NCBI RefSeq assembly: GCF_002161555.1
Contig: NZ_NFHZ01000007.1
Span: 84,183 to 148,182, forward strand
DNA from: Barnesiella sp. An55
GTDB taxonomy: Bacteria; Bacteroidota; Bacteroidia; Bacteroidales; Barnesiellaceae
Reading direction: 5' to 3'
Length of the DNA: 64,000 nucleotides
Shown here: positions 7,721 to 17,196 of the stretch, one piece after another
How the letters are laid out: every line of letters starts with the position of its first letter
How positions within the stretch are numbered: the stretch's first letter is position 1
Notes under the pieces: model-generated
What the model was told of the DNA's origin: nothing
The model's database searches: none
The model's input: only the letters and a program-made list of their open reading frames with translations
Made by a program: the position numbers and the translations under genes

Positions 7721-10030
7721 TTAGAAAGGATAGCCTACGGTAAAATGGAAGGCCGAGTCGCGCTTGAAATTCTGCGACGCAATGGCCCAGTGCTCCTGAC
7801 CCGATGCCGGGTTGTAGGCCTTCATACCCAAGTCGAAGCGGAGCAGGAAATAGTTGAAGTCGAGACGGATACCCAGTCCATAGGCCAGAGCTATCTCCTT
7901 GTAGAACGAGTCGAGGCGGAACTGCCCACCGGGCTGTGCTTCGTAGTTGCGTATGGTCCAGATGTTACCTGCATCGATAAAGGCACCCAGCTCCACTTTC
8001 CAGAAGAGTTTGGCCCGATACTCGAGGTTCATGTCGAAGCGGATATCGCCACACTGGTTGATAAACTCCGACACCGAGTTGTTGCCGTTGTAGCTACCGG
8101 GACCCAGGGTCCGCACCGACCATCCCCGCACACTGTTGGCACCACCCGAGTAGTACCGTTTCTCAAACGGCAAGATATCGGAGTTTCCATACGGTATGCC
8201 TATCCCCCCGCCCACATGAAAAGCCACCGAATTGCGCTCGTCGATAAGGTGGGTAAAGCTGTAATCGAAGTCAAACTTGGCATACTGCGAATAGCGTATC
8301 CCGAAAATCTTATACCCGTCGGCCGGCTGCGACTTCGAGGTGAGTCTCGAAAAGGCATTGAGCACATTGCCCGCCACCTCGCCGGCAGCCCGCAGAGTAT
8401 AGACGTTGGTGCGCCGCTGCACGGGATTGGAGGGGTTGAGGTTGGAGCAATAGAAGGTATATCCCATGCGCATGATGAAGTGGTCTTCGTAGCTGTATCG
8501 CAGCAGCGGGTTGTCGGGTGCGATGGTCTCGAGGAAGTCGTCGGTCTTGTGAGGCAGATATACGTAATTGATATCGATCAAATCGTAATTGTGACGGAAG
8601 AACCCCCTATTGGTTGTCCACTTGTATTTCCAGGCCGTTCCCCAAATGACACGGGTATATTCGGGTCGCTGCTGGAAGTTGAAGTTCACGCTATACTCGG
8701 TGCTGGCCTTCATGCGGCGACGGAAATCGGTGCGCAGGAAGGGGAAGAGGAACTTGGGATAGGTGATGCCGACCTCGCCACCCAACTCGGTATAACGGTC
8801 GTTGATGAGTCCGCTCAAATCGCCCGAAAGGCTCTCGTAGGCACCACGCACTTTGGTCGAGAAGGTCTCGGAGCCCTTGAAGATATTGCGATGCTCATAG
8901 GTAGCCCCCACGGCAAACCCCAGGTCGCCCTCGGAGTTCGTACCCTCGACCTCGAGCGATACCGACTGGGCTTTGTCTTCGCTGAGCAGAATGTAGCAGT
9001 CGAGTGCATTTCTGCCCTCAGCATCCTGGCCGGCCGGCTCAAACCGGATATTTACATACTTGACAATGCGCAACCGGCCAAAAGCGGTATAGGTATTATC
9101 GACATCGCGGCTGCTGAAGAGGAGCCCCGGCCTGATAAAGCAGTTCTCCACGAGCGTCTCGCGACGGATGTAGGGTCGCTCGCCCTCGATAAAATAGTAG
9201 TTCTTATACTCCCCGGCATTGGACACATCGATGGCGTCGGTCGCCGTAGGGTCATAGGAAAGCACAAAGTAGATATTGCGCATGTAGTAGCGTTCGTAGG
9301 GACGGTAGCCCGAAGCGTTGACCGCCGAATCGGGACGGATATTCATGGTCAGATCGACCGCCTTGGAGTGGTCGGCTGTATCGGCCGTATAGGTAATAAG
9401 CTCCTTGTTAAAGGCATAAAAACCGTCGCGGCGCAAGATATCGGAGATGCGCTGCCGCTCCTCGTCGAGCACGTTCCGGTCGAAATTGTCGCCCTTTTTC
9501 AGGAGCGAATGGCGCGAGAAACGCCGTTCGATCAGTCGCGAAAGGGTGTCGTTGTCAATCTGGTAGTTGATATCATCGATGTAGTGCGGCATATTGGCCG
9601 AGACCCGATAGACCACATCCATGCGTTTGCCGTGCGAGGTGGTATCGGCCTCTACCCGGGCCGCCATGTATCCCTTGTTGTACATGGCCTTCTCCATCTG
9701 CAACCGAGAATTCTCCATCAGCAACGGGTCATAGATAACCGGCGGCGTACCCACATTCCTCACCCACCGGTTGAACCACTTGGTCGAGTCGTTGCCCGAG
9801 AGATTATACATGCCCAGCGAAAAACGGAAGAGACCAAACATGCGATGGTTGGGTTCCTGCCGCAGATACGACTTCAGGTCCGAAGGTTTCACCCCTTTAT
9901 CGTCGGTCTCTATCTTCACATGGTCGAGCAGATAGCTACCGTCTGGGACATGACGGGTAGGGCTACACGCCACCATCGCCACACAGGCAACAGCGACCCC
10001 ACAAGCAGTTATGAAACGACGCATGTTCAA
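7721..10030 (-). CDS. tamL: TamL-type Omp85 outer-membrane lipoprotein (BamA/TamA relative)
   Basis: 769 residues. The N-terminus is a lipoprotein signal with a lipobox ending in Cys (VACVAMVAC then SPTRHVPDG), which sets TamL apart from BamA. POTRA-like repeats fill about residues 30-400 (VYRVSANMPHYIDDINYQ, YIEGERPYIRRETL). The C-terminal barrel carries the Omp85 signatures GGANSVRGW and GPGSYNG and ends in a phenylalanine (FTVGYPF). The expected job is inserting or translocating outer-membrane and surface proteins together with a TamB protein, which is not in this window. The ATG three codons into the frame (MRRFI) is an equally good start. Confidence 0.88.
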   Translation of the reverse strand: MNMRRFITACGVAVACVAMVACSPTRHVPDGSYLLDHVKIETDDKGVKPSDLKSYLRQEPNHRMFGLFRFSLGMYNLSGNDSTKWFNRWVRNVGTPPVIYDPLLMENSRLQMEKAMYNKGYMAARVEADTTSHGKRMDVVYRVSANMPHYIDDINYQIDNDTLSRLIERRFSRHSLLKKGDNFDRNVLDEERQRISDILRRDGFYAFNKELITYTADTADHSKAVDLTMNIRPDSAVNASGYRPYERYYMRNIYFVLSYDPTATDAIDVSNAGEYKNYYFIEGERPYIRRETLVENCFIRPGLLFSSRDVDNTYTAFGRLRIVKYVNIRFEPAGQDAEGRNALDCYILLSEDKAQSVSLEVEGTNSEGDLGFAVGATYEHRNIFKGSETFSTKVRGAYESLSGDLSGLINDRYTELGGEVGITYPKFLFPFLRTDFRRRMKASTEYSVNFNFQQRPEYTRVIWGTAWKYKWTTNRGFFRHNYDLIDINYVYLPHKTDDFLETIAPDNPLLRYSYEDHFIMRMGYTFYCSNLNPSNPVQRRTNVYTLRAAGEVAGNVLNAFSRLTSKSQPADGYKIFGIRYSQYAKFDFDYSFTHLIDERNSVAFHVGGGIGIPYGNSDILPFEKRYYSGGANSVRGWSVRTLGPGSYNGNNSVSEFINQCGDIRFDMNLEYRAKLFWKVELGAFIDAGNIWTIRNYEAQPGGQFRLDSFYKEIALAYGLGIRLDFNYFLLRFDLGMKAYNPASGQEHWAIASQNFKRDSAFHFTVGYPF

Positions 10031-10083
10031 GGTTCCCCGAATAAATTGATTAAACCTATTTCTTTCTTGTCAATAAAACCTTG

Positions 10084-10091
10084 CAAATATA
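10084..10091 (-). promoter_or_regulatory. Candidate -7 box for tamL
   Basis: TATATTTG on the minus strand, about 54 bp before the tamL ATG. No TTTG lies at 19-21 bp, so only the -7 part is supported. Confidence 0.45.
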
Positions 10092-10258
10092 CACTTTATT
10101 TTTTCAAATTCCGCCTTTTCACCGAGAGATGCTTAGCCGAAAGGAGCCATCCGATCGACCCCCCAAACACGACAAACTACACAATATATATACGTGATTG
10201 AAAAACCGGCAAAACAAAAGCAAAATTTAACCTCTATCGCAATTTTTCTTTCAAAAAA

Positions 10259-10290
10259 CTTGTTTATCTCACAAATTAGTTATACGTTTG
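10259..10290 (+). promoter_or_regulatory. Promoter of the ilv operon
   Basis: CTTG (10259-10262), 20 bp, then TACGTTTG (10283-10290), close to TTTG-N20-TAnnTTTG. The expected start near 10297 leaves a leader RNA of nearly 200 nt that holds the attenuator. Confidence 0.7.
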
Positions 10291-10319
10291 CAATACCATT
10301 AATCACATAGCTTGATTTT

Positions 10320-10382
10320 ATGATACTACATGTCATTTCACTATCGGTCATTATTAGCGAACTTATTGTCGTGAGTCGGTAA
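10320..10382 (+). CDS. ilv leader peptide (attenuator)
   Basis: A 20-codon frame, MILHVISLSVIISELIVVSR. It has five Ile, four Val and three Leu among 20 residues, with clustered Ile-Ile and Val-Val codons. This is the expected make-up of a leader peptide whose translation senses charged tRNA-Ile, tRNA-Val and tRNA-Leu. Its stop codon overlaps the first base pairs of the antiterminator arm at 10381. It ends 108 bp before the ilvD ATG. Confidence 0.85.
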   Translation: MILHVISLSVIISELIVVSR

Positions 10383-10478
10383 GGTGGAAAGGCGTATGTA
10401 GTTACTTATTCGTAGATATAATTAATTAAGAGTAATTGTAAAACCTTTCCACCTTGGCGGAAAGGTTTTTCTTTTTTG
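10381..10478 (+). promoter_or_regulatory. Transcription attenuator with alternative hairpins
   Basis: Three segments are seen. Arm 1 is AAGGTGGAAAGG (10381-10392). Arm 2 is CCTTTCCACCTT (10444-10455), the exact 12-base complement of arm 1. Arm 3 is GGAAAGGTTT (10459-10468), which pairs with AAACCTTTCC (10441-10450) and is followed by a T tract (10466-10477). Arms 1+2 form an antiterminator; arms 2+3 form a terminator. A ribosome finishing the leader peptide would cover arm 1 and allow termination. A ribosome stalled at Ile, Val or Leu codons would leave arm 1 free. Confidence 0.85.
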
Positions 10479-10490
10479 AAAACAAAACGT

Positions 10491-12320
10491 ATGATGAAAC
10501 ATCAGTTACGAAGCGCAACCAGTACAACCGGGCGACGGATGGCCGGAGCCCGGGCCCTATGGCGAGCCAACGGCATGAAAGCCGAGCAGATGGGACGTCC
10601 CGTCATTGCCATTGTCAACTCGTTTACCCAGTTTGTTCCCGGTCATGTACATCTGCACGAGATAGGGCAACGTGTGAAACAGGAGATTGAGAAACTGGGG
10701 TGCTTCGCCGCCGAGTTCAACACCATTGCCATCGACGACGGCATAGCCATGGGGCACGACGGCATGCTCTACTCGCTGCCCTCGCGCGACCTCATCGCCG
10801 ACAGCGTGGAATATATGGTCAATGCCCACAAAGCCGACGCCATGGTGTGCATAAGCAACTGCGACAAAATTACACCGGGCATGCTCATGGCAGCCATGCG
10901 GCTGAATATCCCCACCCTCTTCGTGTCGGGAGGTCCCATGGAGGCAGGGCAACTCGACGGTCGGGGACTCGACCTGATCGATGCCATGGTCGAATCGGCC
11001 GACGAGAGTATTGACGACGAGCAGGTGCGCCGGGTTGAACATGCCGCCTGCCCCACTTGCGGCTCCTGCTCGGGCATGTTCACTGCCAACTCGATGAACT
11101 GCCTCAACGAGGCCATCGGCCTCGCCCTGCCGGGCAACGGTACCATCGTGGCTACCCACCGCAACCGAGAACGTCTCTTTGTCGAAGCGGCCCGACAGAT
11201 TGTCGAGAACAGCTATGCCTACTATCGCGACGGCGACGAGAGCGTGTTGCCTCGATCGATAGCAACCCGGGCCGCCTTCCTCAACGCCATGACCCTCGAC
11301 ATCGCCATGGGAGGCTCGACCAACACGGTGCTGCACCTGCTGGCCATCGCCCACGAGGCCGGTGTCGATTTCACGATAAGCGATATCGACCGCCTTTCGC
11401 GTCGGTCGCCGGTGCTCTGCAAGGTAGCCCCCAACTCGCACTACCACATACAGGATGTAAATCGGGCCGGCGGTATCCTCTCGATACTGGCCATCCTGGC
11501 CGACCAGGGCCTCATCGACACCACCGTGCATCGGGTCGATCGCAAAAGCCTGGCCCAGACCATCGAAGCCTACGCCATACGCAACGGTAACTGCCCGCCC
11601 GAAGCCCGGCAGCTGTGGAGCAGCGCCCCGGGCAACCGCTTCAACCTGGTGCTGGGATCACAGGAGAATTACTACGACACACTCGATACCGACCGCCAGA
11701 ACGGTTGCATACGAGACTTTGAGCACGCCTATGTGAAAGACGGAGGCTTGGCCGTACTCTTCGGCAACATCGCCCAAGACGGCTGCATTGTCAAGACCGC
11801 CGGAGTCGATGAAAAGATATTCCATTTCAAAGGCCGGGCCAAAGTGTTCGAATCGCAGGAAGAGGCTTGCCAGGGGATACTCGGCGGCCAGGTCGAGAGC
11901 GGCGACGTGGTTGTGATTACCCACGAGGGACCCAAGGGTGGCCCCGGCATGCAGGAGATGCTCTATCCTACCTCCTACATCAAGTCGAAACACCTGGGGA
12001 AGGCTTGTGCCCTCATCACCGACGGACGTTTCTCGGGAGGCACCTCGGGACTGTCGATTGGTCACATCTCGCCCGAAGCCGCGGCGGGTGGCAACATCGG
12101 GCTCGTGCGCGACGGCGACCTCATCGAGATAGACATTCCCCGTCGCAGCATCACGCTACTGGTCGATGACACCGAACTCGACCGCCGACGAGCCGACGAA
12201 CTGGCCCGAGGCAAAGAGGCATTTACCCCCCGGCGCCGGGAACGCACCATATCGAAAGCCCTTCAGGCCTATGCGGCTCTGGTAAGCTCGGCCGACAAAG
12301 GAGCCGTTCGCATCATCTAA
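10491..12320 (+). CDS. ilvD: Dihydroxy-acid dehydratase
   Basis: 609 residues from the ATG at 10491. Dehydrates 2,3-dihydroxy-isovalerate and -methylvalerate to the keto acids of valine and isoleucine, in the cytoplasm. Fe-S cysteine motifs are present: [12 protein letters not shown] and [19 protein letters not shown]. Also conserved are [16 protein letters not shown] and the C-terminal [20 protein letters not shown]. An in-frame TTG at 10476 lies in the attenuator's T tract and is not a credible start. First structural gene of the ilv operon, with ilvB 21 bp downstream. Confidence 0.96.
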   Translation: MMKHQLRSATSTTGRRMAGARALWRANGMKAEQMGRPVIAIVNSFTQFVPGHVHLHEIGQRVKQEIEKLGCFAAEFNTIAIDDGIAMGHDGMLYSLPSRDLIADSVEYMVNAHKADAMVCISNCDKITPGMLMAAMRLNIPTLFVSGGPMEAGQLDGRGLDLIDAMVESADESIDDEQVRRVEHAACPTCGSCSGMFTANSMNCLNEAIGLALPGNGTIVATHRNRERLFVEAARQIVENSYAYYRDGDESVLPRSIATRAAFLNAMTLDIAMGGSTNTVLHLLAIAHEAGVDFTISDIDRLSRRSPVLCKVAPNSHYHIQDVNRAGGILSILAILADQGLIDTTVHRVDRKSLAQTIEAYAIRNGNCPPEARQLWSSAPGNRFNLVLGSQENYYDTLDTDRQNGCIRDFEHAYVKDGGLAVLFGNIAQDGCIVKTAGVDEKIFHFKGRAKVFESQEEACQGILGGQVESGDVVVITHEGPKGGPGMQEMLYPTSYIKSKHLGKACALITDGRFSGGTSGLSIGHISPEAAAGGNIGLVRDGDLIEIDIPRRSITLLVDDTELDRRRADELARGKEAFTPRRRERTISKALQAYAALVSSADKGAVRII

Positions 12321-12341
12321 ACTCTATCACTACACGAAACT

Positions 12342-14054
12342 ATGGCAAAAGAAAAAATAAGCGGAGCCGAGGCTCTCATCAGAGCCTTGATTGCAGAACA
12401 TACAGAATATATCTTCGGATATCCGGGCGGAGCCATCATGCCGGTATTCGACGTGCTTTACGACTATCGCGACCGGGTGAACCACATCCTCGTGCGCCAC
12501 GAACAGGGAGCGACCCATGCCGCCCAAGGGTATGCCCGGGTATCGGGCAAAACAGGCGTAGTGCTGGTCACCTCGGGACCGGCGGCGACCAACATCATCA
12601 CCGGCCTGTCGGATGCCATGATGGACAGCACACCGCTCATCGTCATCACCGGGCAGGTGGGCTCGTCGTTGCTGGGGTCCGACGCTTTCCAGGAGACCGA
12701 CGTGGTGGGTATCACCCAACCGGTCACGAAATGGAGCTACCAGATACGTCACAGCGAAGAGATTGCCTGGGCCGTGGCTCGAGCCTTCTACATCGCCGGT
12801 AACGGACGTCCCGGGCCCGTTGTACTCGACATCGCCAAGGATGCCCAGACGGGATTGACCGAGTTTGACTACCAACCCTGCCAGTTCATCCGCAGCTACA
12901 ACCCCAACCCGGCCATCAACATGAACGAAATCGACGAGGCGGCCCGTCTCATCAACCAGGCCCGCAAGCCCTTTATCCTGGCCGGCCAAGGGGTAATCAT
13001 AGCACAAGCCGAAGCCGAACTGGCCGAACTGGCCGAGAAGGCCGACATCCCGGTGGGATGCACCCTGCTGGGGCTCTCGGCCATGCCTACCGACCACCCG
13101 CTCTACAAGGGTATGCTGGGCATGCACGGCAGCGTGGCCGCCAACATCAAGACCAACGAGTGTGACCTGCTCATCGCCATAGGCATGCGGTTTGACGACC
13201 GGGTGACGGGCGACGTGAACCAATATGCCCGCCAGGCCCGCATCATCCACATCGACATAGACCCCTCGGAGATCAACAAGAACATAAGATGCGACGTGTC
13301 GGTACTGGGCGATGCCCGTGCCGTGCTGCAGGCCCTGAATCCACGGGTCGAGCCGGCTCGCCACACCGAGTGGCTCGAGTCGTTTGCCCCATGCGAAGAG
13401 GTGGAACAGGCCAAGGTAATCGAACCCGAAATACACCCGCAAAAGCCGCTGATGAACATGGGCGAGGTGGCCCGCAAGGTATCGGAGGCCACCGGCAACG
13501 ACAGTATTCTGGTAACCGACGTGGGTCAGAACCAGATGCTATCGGCCCGCTACTACCGATTCAAACGTCCGCGCAGCCTCGTCACTTCGGGCGGACTGGG
13601 CACGATGGGATTCGGTCTCCCAGCGGCCATCGGCGCCAAGATAGGTGCCCCCGACCGCACCGTCTGCTTCTTCACCGGCGACGGTGGCATACAGATGACC
13701 ATCCAGGAGCTGGGTACCATCATGCAGTATGGCGTGGATGTGAAGATTATCATTCTCAACAACAATTTCCTGGGTATGGTGCGACAGTGGCAGGCACTCT
13801 TCTTCGACCACCGCTACTCCGAGACTCCCATGCTCAACCCCGATTTCACCGAGATTGCCGCCGCCTATGGCATCGATGGCGAACGGGTAGCCACCCGCGA
13901 AGAGCTCGACGGCGCCATCGACCGCATGCTCTCCCACAAGGGCTCCTACCTGCTCGACGTGCAAATCGACCCCGACGGTATGGTATTCCCCATGACTCCC
14001 GCCGGAGCCTGTGTGACCCACATCATGCTCAACGCTACCGAAAAATATGAATAG
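12342..14054 (+). CDS. ilvB: Acetolactate synthase, large (catalytic) subunit
   Basis: 570 residues. Condenses pyruvate with pyruvate or 2-oxobutyrate using thiamine diphosphate. The catalytic glutamate region is present (YPGGAIMPVFD and RHEQGATHAAQGYAR), as are the FAD/regulatory middle domain and the C-terminal TPP motif (FFTGDGGIQM through IILNNNFLGMVRQWQ). Length is normal. The 3' end overlaps the start of ilvN by 8 bp, so the two subunits are translationally coupled. Confidence 0.96.
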   Translation: MAKEKISGAEALIRALIAEHTEYIFGYPGGAIMPVFDVLYDYRDRVNHILVRHEQGATHAAQGYARVSGKTGVVLVTSGPAATNIITGLSDAMMDSTPLIVITGQVGSSLLGSDAFQETDVVGITQPVTKWSYQIRHSEEIAWAVARAFYIAGNGRPGPVVLDIAKDAQTGLTEFDYQPCQFIRSYNPNPAINMNEIDEAARLINQARKPFILAGQGVIIAQAEAELAELAEKADIPVGCTLLGLSAMPTDHPLYKGMLGMHGSVAANIKTNECDLLIAIGMRFDDRVTGDVNQYARQARIIHIDIDPSEINKNIRCDVSVLGDARAVLQALNPRVEPARHTEWLESFAPCEEVEQAKVIEPEIHPQKPLMNMGEVARKVSEATGNDSILVTDVGQNQMLSARYYRFKRPRSLVTSGGLGTMGFGLPAAIGAKIGAPDRTVCFFTGDGGIQMTIQELGTIMQYGVDVKIIILNNNFLGMVRQWQALFFDHRYSETPMLNPDFTEIAAAYGIDGERVATREELDGAIDRMLSHKGSYLLDVQIDPDGMVFPMTPAGACVTHIMLNATEKYE

Positions 14055-14604
14055 ACCTATGACAGACAAGACATTATATACCGTAACCGTTTACTCCGAG
14101 AATCAGGTGGGCCTGCTCAACCAGATCTCGACTATCTTCACACGACGACAGCTCAACATCGAGAGCCTGTCGGTATCGGCCTCGGCCATCGAGGGAATAC
14201 ACAAATTCACCATCACCACCTACAGCAATCGCGACATGATGGAGAAGCTGGTCAAGCAAATCGAAAAACGCATCGACGTGCTGCGAGCCTTCTTCTACAC
14301 CGACGACGAAATCGTGTTCCAGGAGGTAGCGCTCTACAAAGTCCCTACCGACAAGCTGCTCGACGACAGTCACATCGAAGAGCTGGTGCGCAAACACAAT
14401 GCCCGCATACTCGAGGTAAACCGCACCTACACGGTTATCGAGAAGTCGGGGCACACCGACGAAACCCAAGCCCTTTTCGAGGAGTTGAGCCGGTATGAAC
14501 TGATGCAGTTCGTACGGTCGGGCCGCGTGGCCATCACCAAATCGACCGTCGAGCACGTGAGTCTGTTTCTACAAGAACAACAATATCGACAAAACCAACT
14601 ATGA
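14047..14604 (+). CDS. ilvN: Acetolactate synthase, small (regulatory) subunit
   Basis: 185 residues. The ACT domain (about 8-80, YTVTVYSENQVGLLNQIS then RRQLNIESLSV) normally binds valine and sets feedback inhibition of the large subunit; a C-terminal domain follows. The first ATG overlaps ilvB; a second ATG at 14059 (MTDKTLY) is an alternative start. The last codons overlap the thioesterase gene by 4 bp (ATGA). Confidence 0.94.
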   Translation: MNRPMTDKTLYTVTVYSENQVGLLNQISTIFTRRQLNIESLSVSASAIEGIHKFTITTYSNRDMMEKLVKQIEKRIDVLRAFFYTDDEIVFQEVALYKVPTDKLLDDSHIEELVRKHNARILEVNRTYTVIEKSGHTDETQALFEELSRYELMQFVRSGRVAITKSTVEHVSLFLQEQQYRQNQL

Positions 14605-15365
14605 AAGAGAATCAAGAACTATCGGAATCGCCCGTTCAACCGGTTTATACCCACAGCTATACCGTAGAGCCGGCCGAGGGAAACGCCCAGCAGGAACTGC
14701 CTTTGCCCCTGCTGGTAAAACGAATTCTCGAGGTGGCCACCCTGCACGCCGAGTCGTGGGGCATCGGCTACAGCGACCTCATCAAGAAACAACAGGTGTG
14801 GGTACTCTCGCGCCTGAGCATCGAGATGTCCCGCTACCCGCGCATCCACGAGTGCTATACGCTCGAGACCTGGATCGAGGGATACAACAAGCACTTCTCG
14901 TCGCGTAACTTTGCCATCTACGACGCCAACGGCAATCCCTGCGGCTATGCCCGCACGATATGGGTAGTTATCGACCTGGCTACCCGGGCTTCGGTCGATC
15001 TCAGCCAGCTCGAATACATCACCCGCAACATCACCGACCGCCCCTGCCCCATCGACAAGCAATCGCGGGTGCGCGACGTGCACGACGACTCTCCCGCTAC
15101 CCATCGGGTGGGCTACATCGACATCGACCTCAACCGGCACGTCAACAGCGTGAAGTATATCGAGCATCTGCTCGACCTCTTCGACCTCGAGCGGTATGAC
15201 CGCCAACGGGTACACCGGTTCGAGATAAGCTACGCCAACGAGGCCCGCTACGGTACCCCGCTGCAACTGCTCAAAGCCGAGGAGGCTCCCGACAACTTTG
15301 CTCTGGAGATACGCGACGACAAAACGGTTTACTGCAAAGGACGCATTATTTTTGAAAACAGATAA
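14601..15365 (+). CDS. Acyl-ACP thioesterase (FatA/FatB-like, double hot-dog)
   Basis: 254 residues. Releases fatty acids from acyl-carrier protein. Two hot-dog halves are seen: the first carries LVKRILEVATLHAESWG and VWVLSRLSIEMSRYP, the second GYIDIDLNRHVNSVKYIEH with the Asn-x-His-x-Asn core expected of the catalytic half. It overlaps ilvN by 4 bp and precedes ilvC by 33 bp, so it is inside the ilv operon. That placement suggests a link to branched-chain acyl chains made from ilv-derived primers; this is an inference. Confidence 0.88.
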   Translation: MKENQELSESPVQPVYTHSYTVEPAEGNAQQELPLPLLVKRILEVATLHAESWGIGYSDLIKKQQVWVLSRLSIEMSRYPRIHECYTLETWIEGYNKHFSSRNFAIYDANGNPCGYARTIWVVIDLATRASVDLSQLEYITRNITDRPCPIDKQSRVRDVHDDSPATHRVGYIDIDLNRHVNSVKYIEHLLDLFDLERYDRQRVHRFEISYANEARYGTPLQLLKAEEAPDNFALEIRDDKTVYCKGRIIFENR

Positions 15366-15398
15366 ATACAATTCAATAACCTCAAAACAAAAAAGAAC

Positions 15399-16445
15399 AT
15401 GGCTATCATGAATTTTGGCGGTGTTGACGAGAACGTAGTCACCCGCGAAGAGTTTCCCTTGGAGAAAGCAAGAGAAGTACTTAAGAACGAAACAATCGCT
15501 GTCATCGGCTATGGCGTACAGGGCCCGGGACAGAGTATGAACCTGCGCGACAACGGCTTCAACGTGATTGTGGGCCAACGTAAAAATTCCAAGACCTGGG
15601 ACAAGGCTGTGGCCGACGGCTGGGTACCCGGCGAAACCCTCTTCGAAATCGAGGAGGCCTGCAAGCGGGGCACGATTATCGAATACCTGCTCTCCGACGC
15701 CGCTCAAATCGAGCTGTGGCCTGTGGTGAAGAAGCACCTCACAGCAGGCAAAACACTCTACTTCTCGCACGGCTTTGCCATCACCTACAAGGAGCGCACG
15801 GGCATCATACCGCCGGCCGACATCGATGTAGTGCTGGTTGCTCCCAAGGGTTCGGGTACAAGTCTGCGCCGCATGTTCCTGCAAGGTCGTGGCCTCAACT
15901 CGAGCTATGCCGTATTCCAGGATGCTACCGGACACGCCAAGGAGAAAGTGCTGGCACTGGGTATCGGGGTAGGCAGCGGCTATCTGTTCGAGACCACCTT
16001 CAAACGCGAGGTTTACTCTGACCTTACCGGCGAACGCGGTACCCTCATGGGAGCCATCCAAGGTATCTTTGCCGCCCAATACGACACGCTGCGGGCCCAC
16101 GGGCACAGCCCCTCGGAGGCCTTCAACGAAACCGTCGAAGAACTCACCCAATCGCTCATGCCGCTTATTGCCGAGAACGGTATGGACTGGATGTATGCCA
16201 ATTGCTCGACTACGGCTCAGCGGGGTGCCCTCGACTGGTGGAAGCGTTTCCGCGATGCCACCAAACCGGTATTCGAAGAACTGTATGACGAGGTAGCCAA
16301 AGGCAACGAGGCTCAACGCTCAATCGATGCCAACAGCAAAGAGGGATACCGCGATGGATTGAACCAGGAGCTGAAGGAGTTGCGCGAAAGCGAAATGTGG
16401 CAAGCCGGTGTCACCGTGCGCAAGCTGCGTCCCGAGAACAACTAA
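15399..16445 (+). CDS. ilvC: Ketol-acid reductoisomerase
   Basis: 348 residues, close to the class I length. Isomerises and reduces acetolactate or acetohydroxybutyrate, using Mg2+ and NAD(P)H. The Rossmann motif is VIGYGVQGPGQSMNLRDNG. Also present are LYFSHGFAITYKE, VLVAPKGSGTSLRRMF and, in the helical domain, SDLTGERGTLMGAIQG, which carries the metal-binding Asp and Glu. Last gene of the ilv operon, closed by a strong terminator. Confidence 0.96.
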   Translation: MAIMNFGGVDENVVTREEFPLEKAREVLKNETIAVIGYGVQGPGQSMNLRDNGFNVIVGQRKNSKTWDKAVADGWVPGETLFEIEEACKRGTIIEYLLSDAAQIELWPVVKKHLTAGKTLYFSHGFAITYKERTGIIPPADIDVVLVAPKGSGTSLRRMFLQGRGLNSSYAVFQDATGHAKEKVLALGIGVGSGYLFETTFKREVYSDLTGERGTLMGAIQGIFAAQYDTLRAHGHSPSEAFNETVEELTQSLMPLIAENGMDWMYANCSTTAQRGALDWWKRFRDATKPVFEELYDEVAKGNEAQRSIDANSKEGYRDGLNQELKELRESEMWQAGVTVRKLRPENN

Positions 16446-16473
16446 TCAAGGCCATAGGTTAAGTTTATATAGC

Positions 16474-16525
16474 GAGAGGCTCCCGATTCCCCAACCTGGG
16501 GGAACGGGAGCCTCTCTCATTTTTT
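16474..16525 (+). terminator. Terminator of the ilv operon
   Basis: A 12-bp perfect stem (GAGAGGCTCCCG, 16474-16485, with CGGGAGCCTCTC, 16505-16516), extended by an inner TTCCCC/GGGGAA pairing and followed by a T run. Confidence 0.88.
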
Positions 16526-16549
16526 ACAACCCCTTAGAAACAGATTAAA

Positions 16550-17098
16550 CTAAAACAGATACCCCAACCGCACATTGAAAGCCGGACCAACCGATACGCT
16601 TTTGAAATCGGTCGAGATAAGGTTCAGCCCCCCGCCCAGTTCGAACAGGAGGTGACGATACCACACCCGCCGGAATCCCCAAAAGGGAGTCACTACAAAG
16701 CCTCCCTGGCTCTCGACATGACGGCGGTAATAGGGCGGGAAATAATACTGCACATTGCAGGAAAGGAATCCGCCGCTGTTCTTGAACGTATTCTTCCCCG
16801 CCTCGTAGCGTTTCGAGAGGTTGTAATAATAGCGCGGCTCTACCGAGAGCGTGGGATAGAGGGCTACACTCCAGCGACGTTCGCTCACCCCCAAAAAGCT
16901 ATACGACGAATATTGAATACCAGCCTGGGTACCAACCCGGGCCACGAGCGAAAACCGGTTGCCCAGCGGGCACTCATAGGCATACATCAGTCCGGCTATC
17001 TCGACCGATACCGAATGGGTGGAGACTACCTGTTGTGCCGCAAGGGGCGAAAGACTCAAAACAGAGACAACGACATAGACAAGTTTTTTCAATCGCAT
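16550..17098 (-). CDS. Small outer-membrane beta-barrel-like protein
   Basis: 182 residues. Signal peptide (MRLKKLVYVVVSVLSLSPLA, cleavage near LAAQ). The rest shows alternating aromatic and polar strands (FSLVARVGTQAGIQYSSYSF, RYYYNLSKRYE, VSVGPAFNVRLGYLF) and ends in Phe, as expected for a barrel inserted by the Bam machine. No family is recognised with certainty. It lies downstream of yidC but behind that gene's terminator. Confidence 0.7.
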   Translation of the reverse strand: MRLKKLVYVVVSVLSLSPLAAQQVVSTHSVSVEIAGLMYAYECPLGNRFSLVARVGTQAGIQYSSYSFLGVSERRWSVALYPTLSVEPRYYYNLSKRYEAGKNTFKNSGGFLSCNVQYYFPPYYRRHVESQGGFVVTPFWGFRRVWYRHLLFELGGGLNLISTDFKSVSVGPAFNVRLGYLF

Positions 17099-17133
17099 GG
17101 CTATTCCATATATTCAGTTCCATAGCTATAACG

Positions 17134-17173
17134 AAAAAAGAGAGGCGCTCCCCTACTCGGGAGAGCGCCTCTC
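17134..17173 (-). terminator. Terminator of the pyrG-yidC operon
   Basis: On the minus strand an 11-bp perfect stem (GAGAGGCGCTC and complement, 17140-17150 with 17163-17173) followed by six T. Confidence 0.82.
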
Positions 17174-17196
17174 TACTCAATAAAATATCGATACGC

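Noticed and set aside
7745..10201. 818-codon open frame antisense to tamL
   Set aside because: The tamL frame has a lipobox, POTRA and Omp85 signatures; the antisense frame has none and crosses the tamL promoter.
10476..10490. TTG start for ilvD
   Set aside because: It falls in the attenuator's T tract and adds five residues without family support; ATG at 10491 fits.
14619..16316. 565-codon antisense frame over the thioesterase and ilvC
   Set aside because: No recognisable domain; ilvC and the thioesterase are certain.
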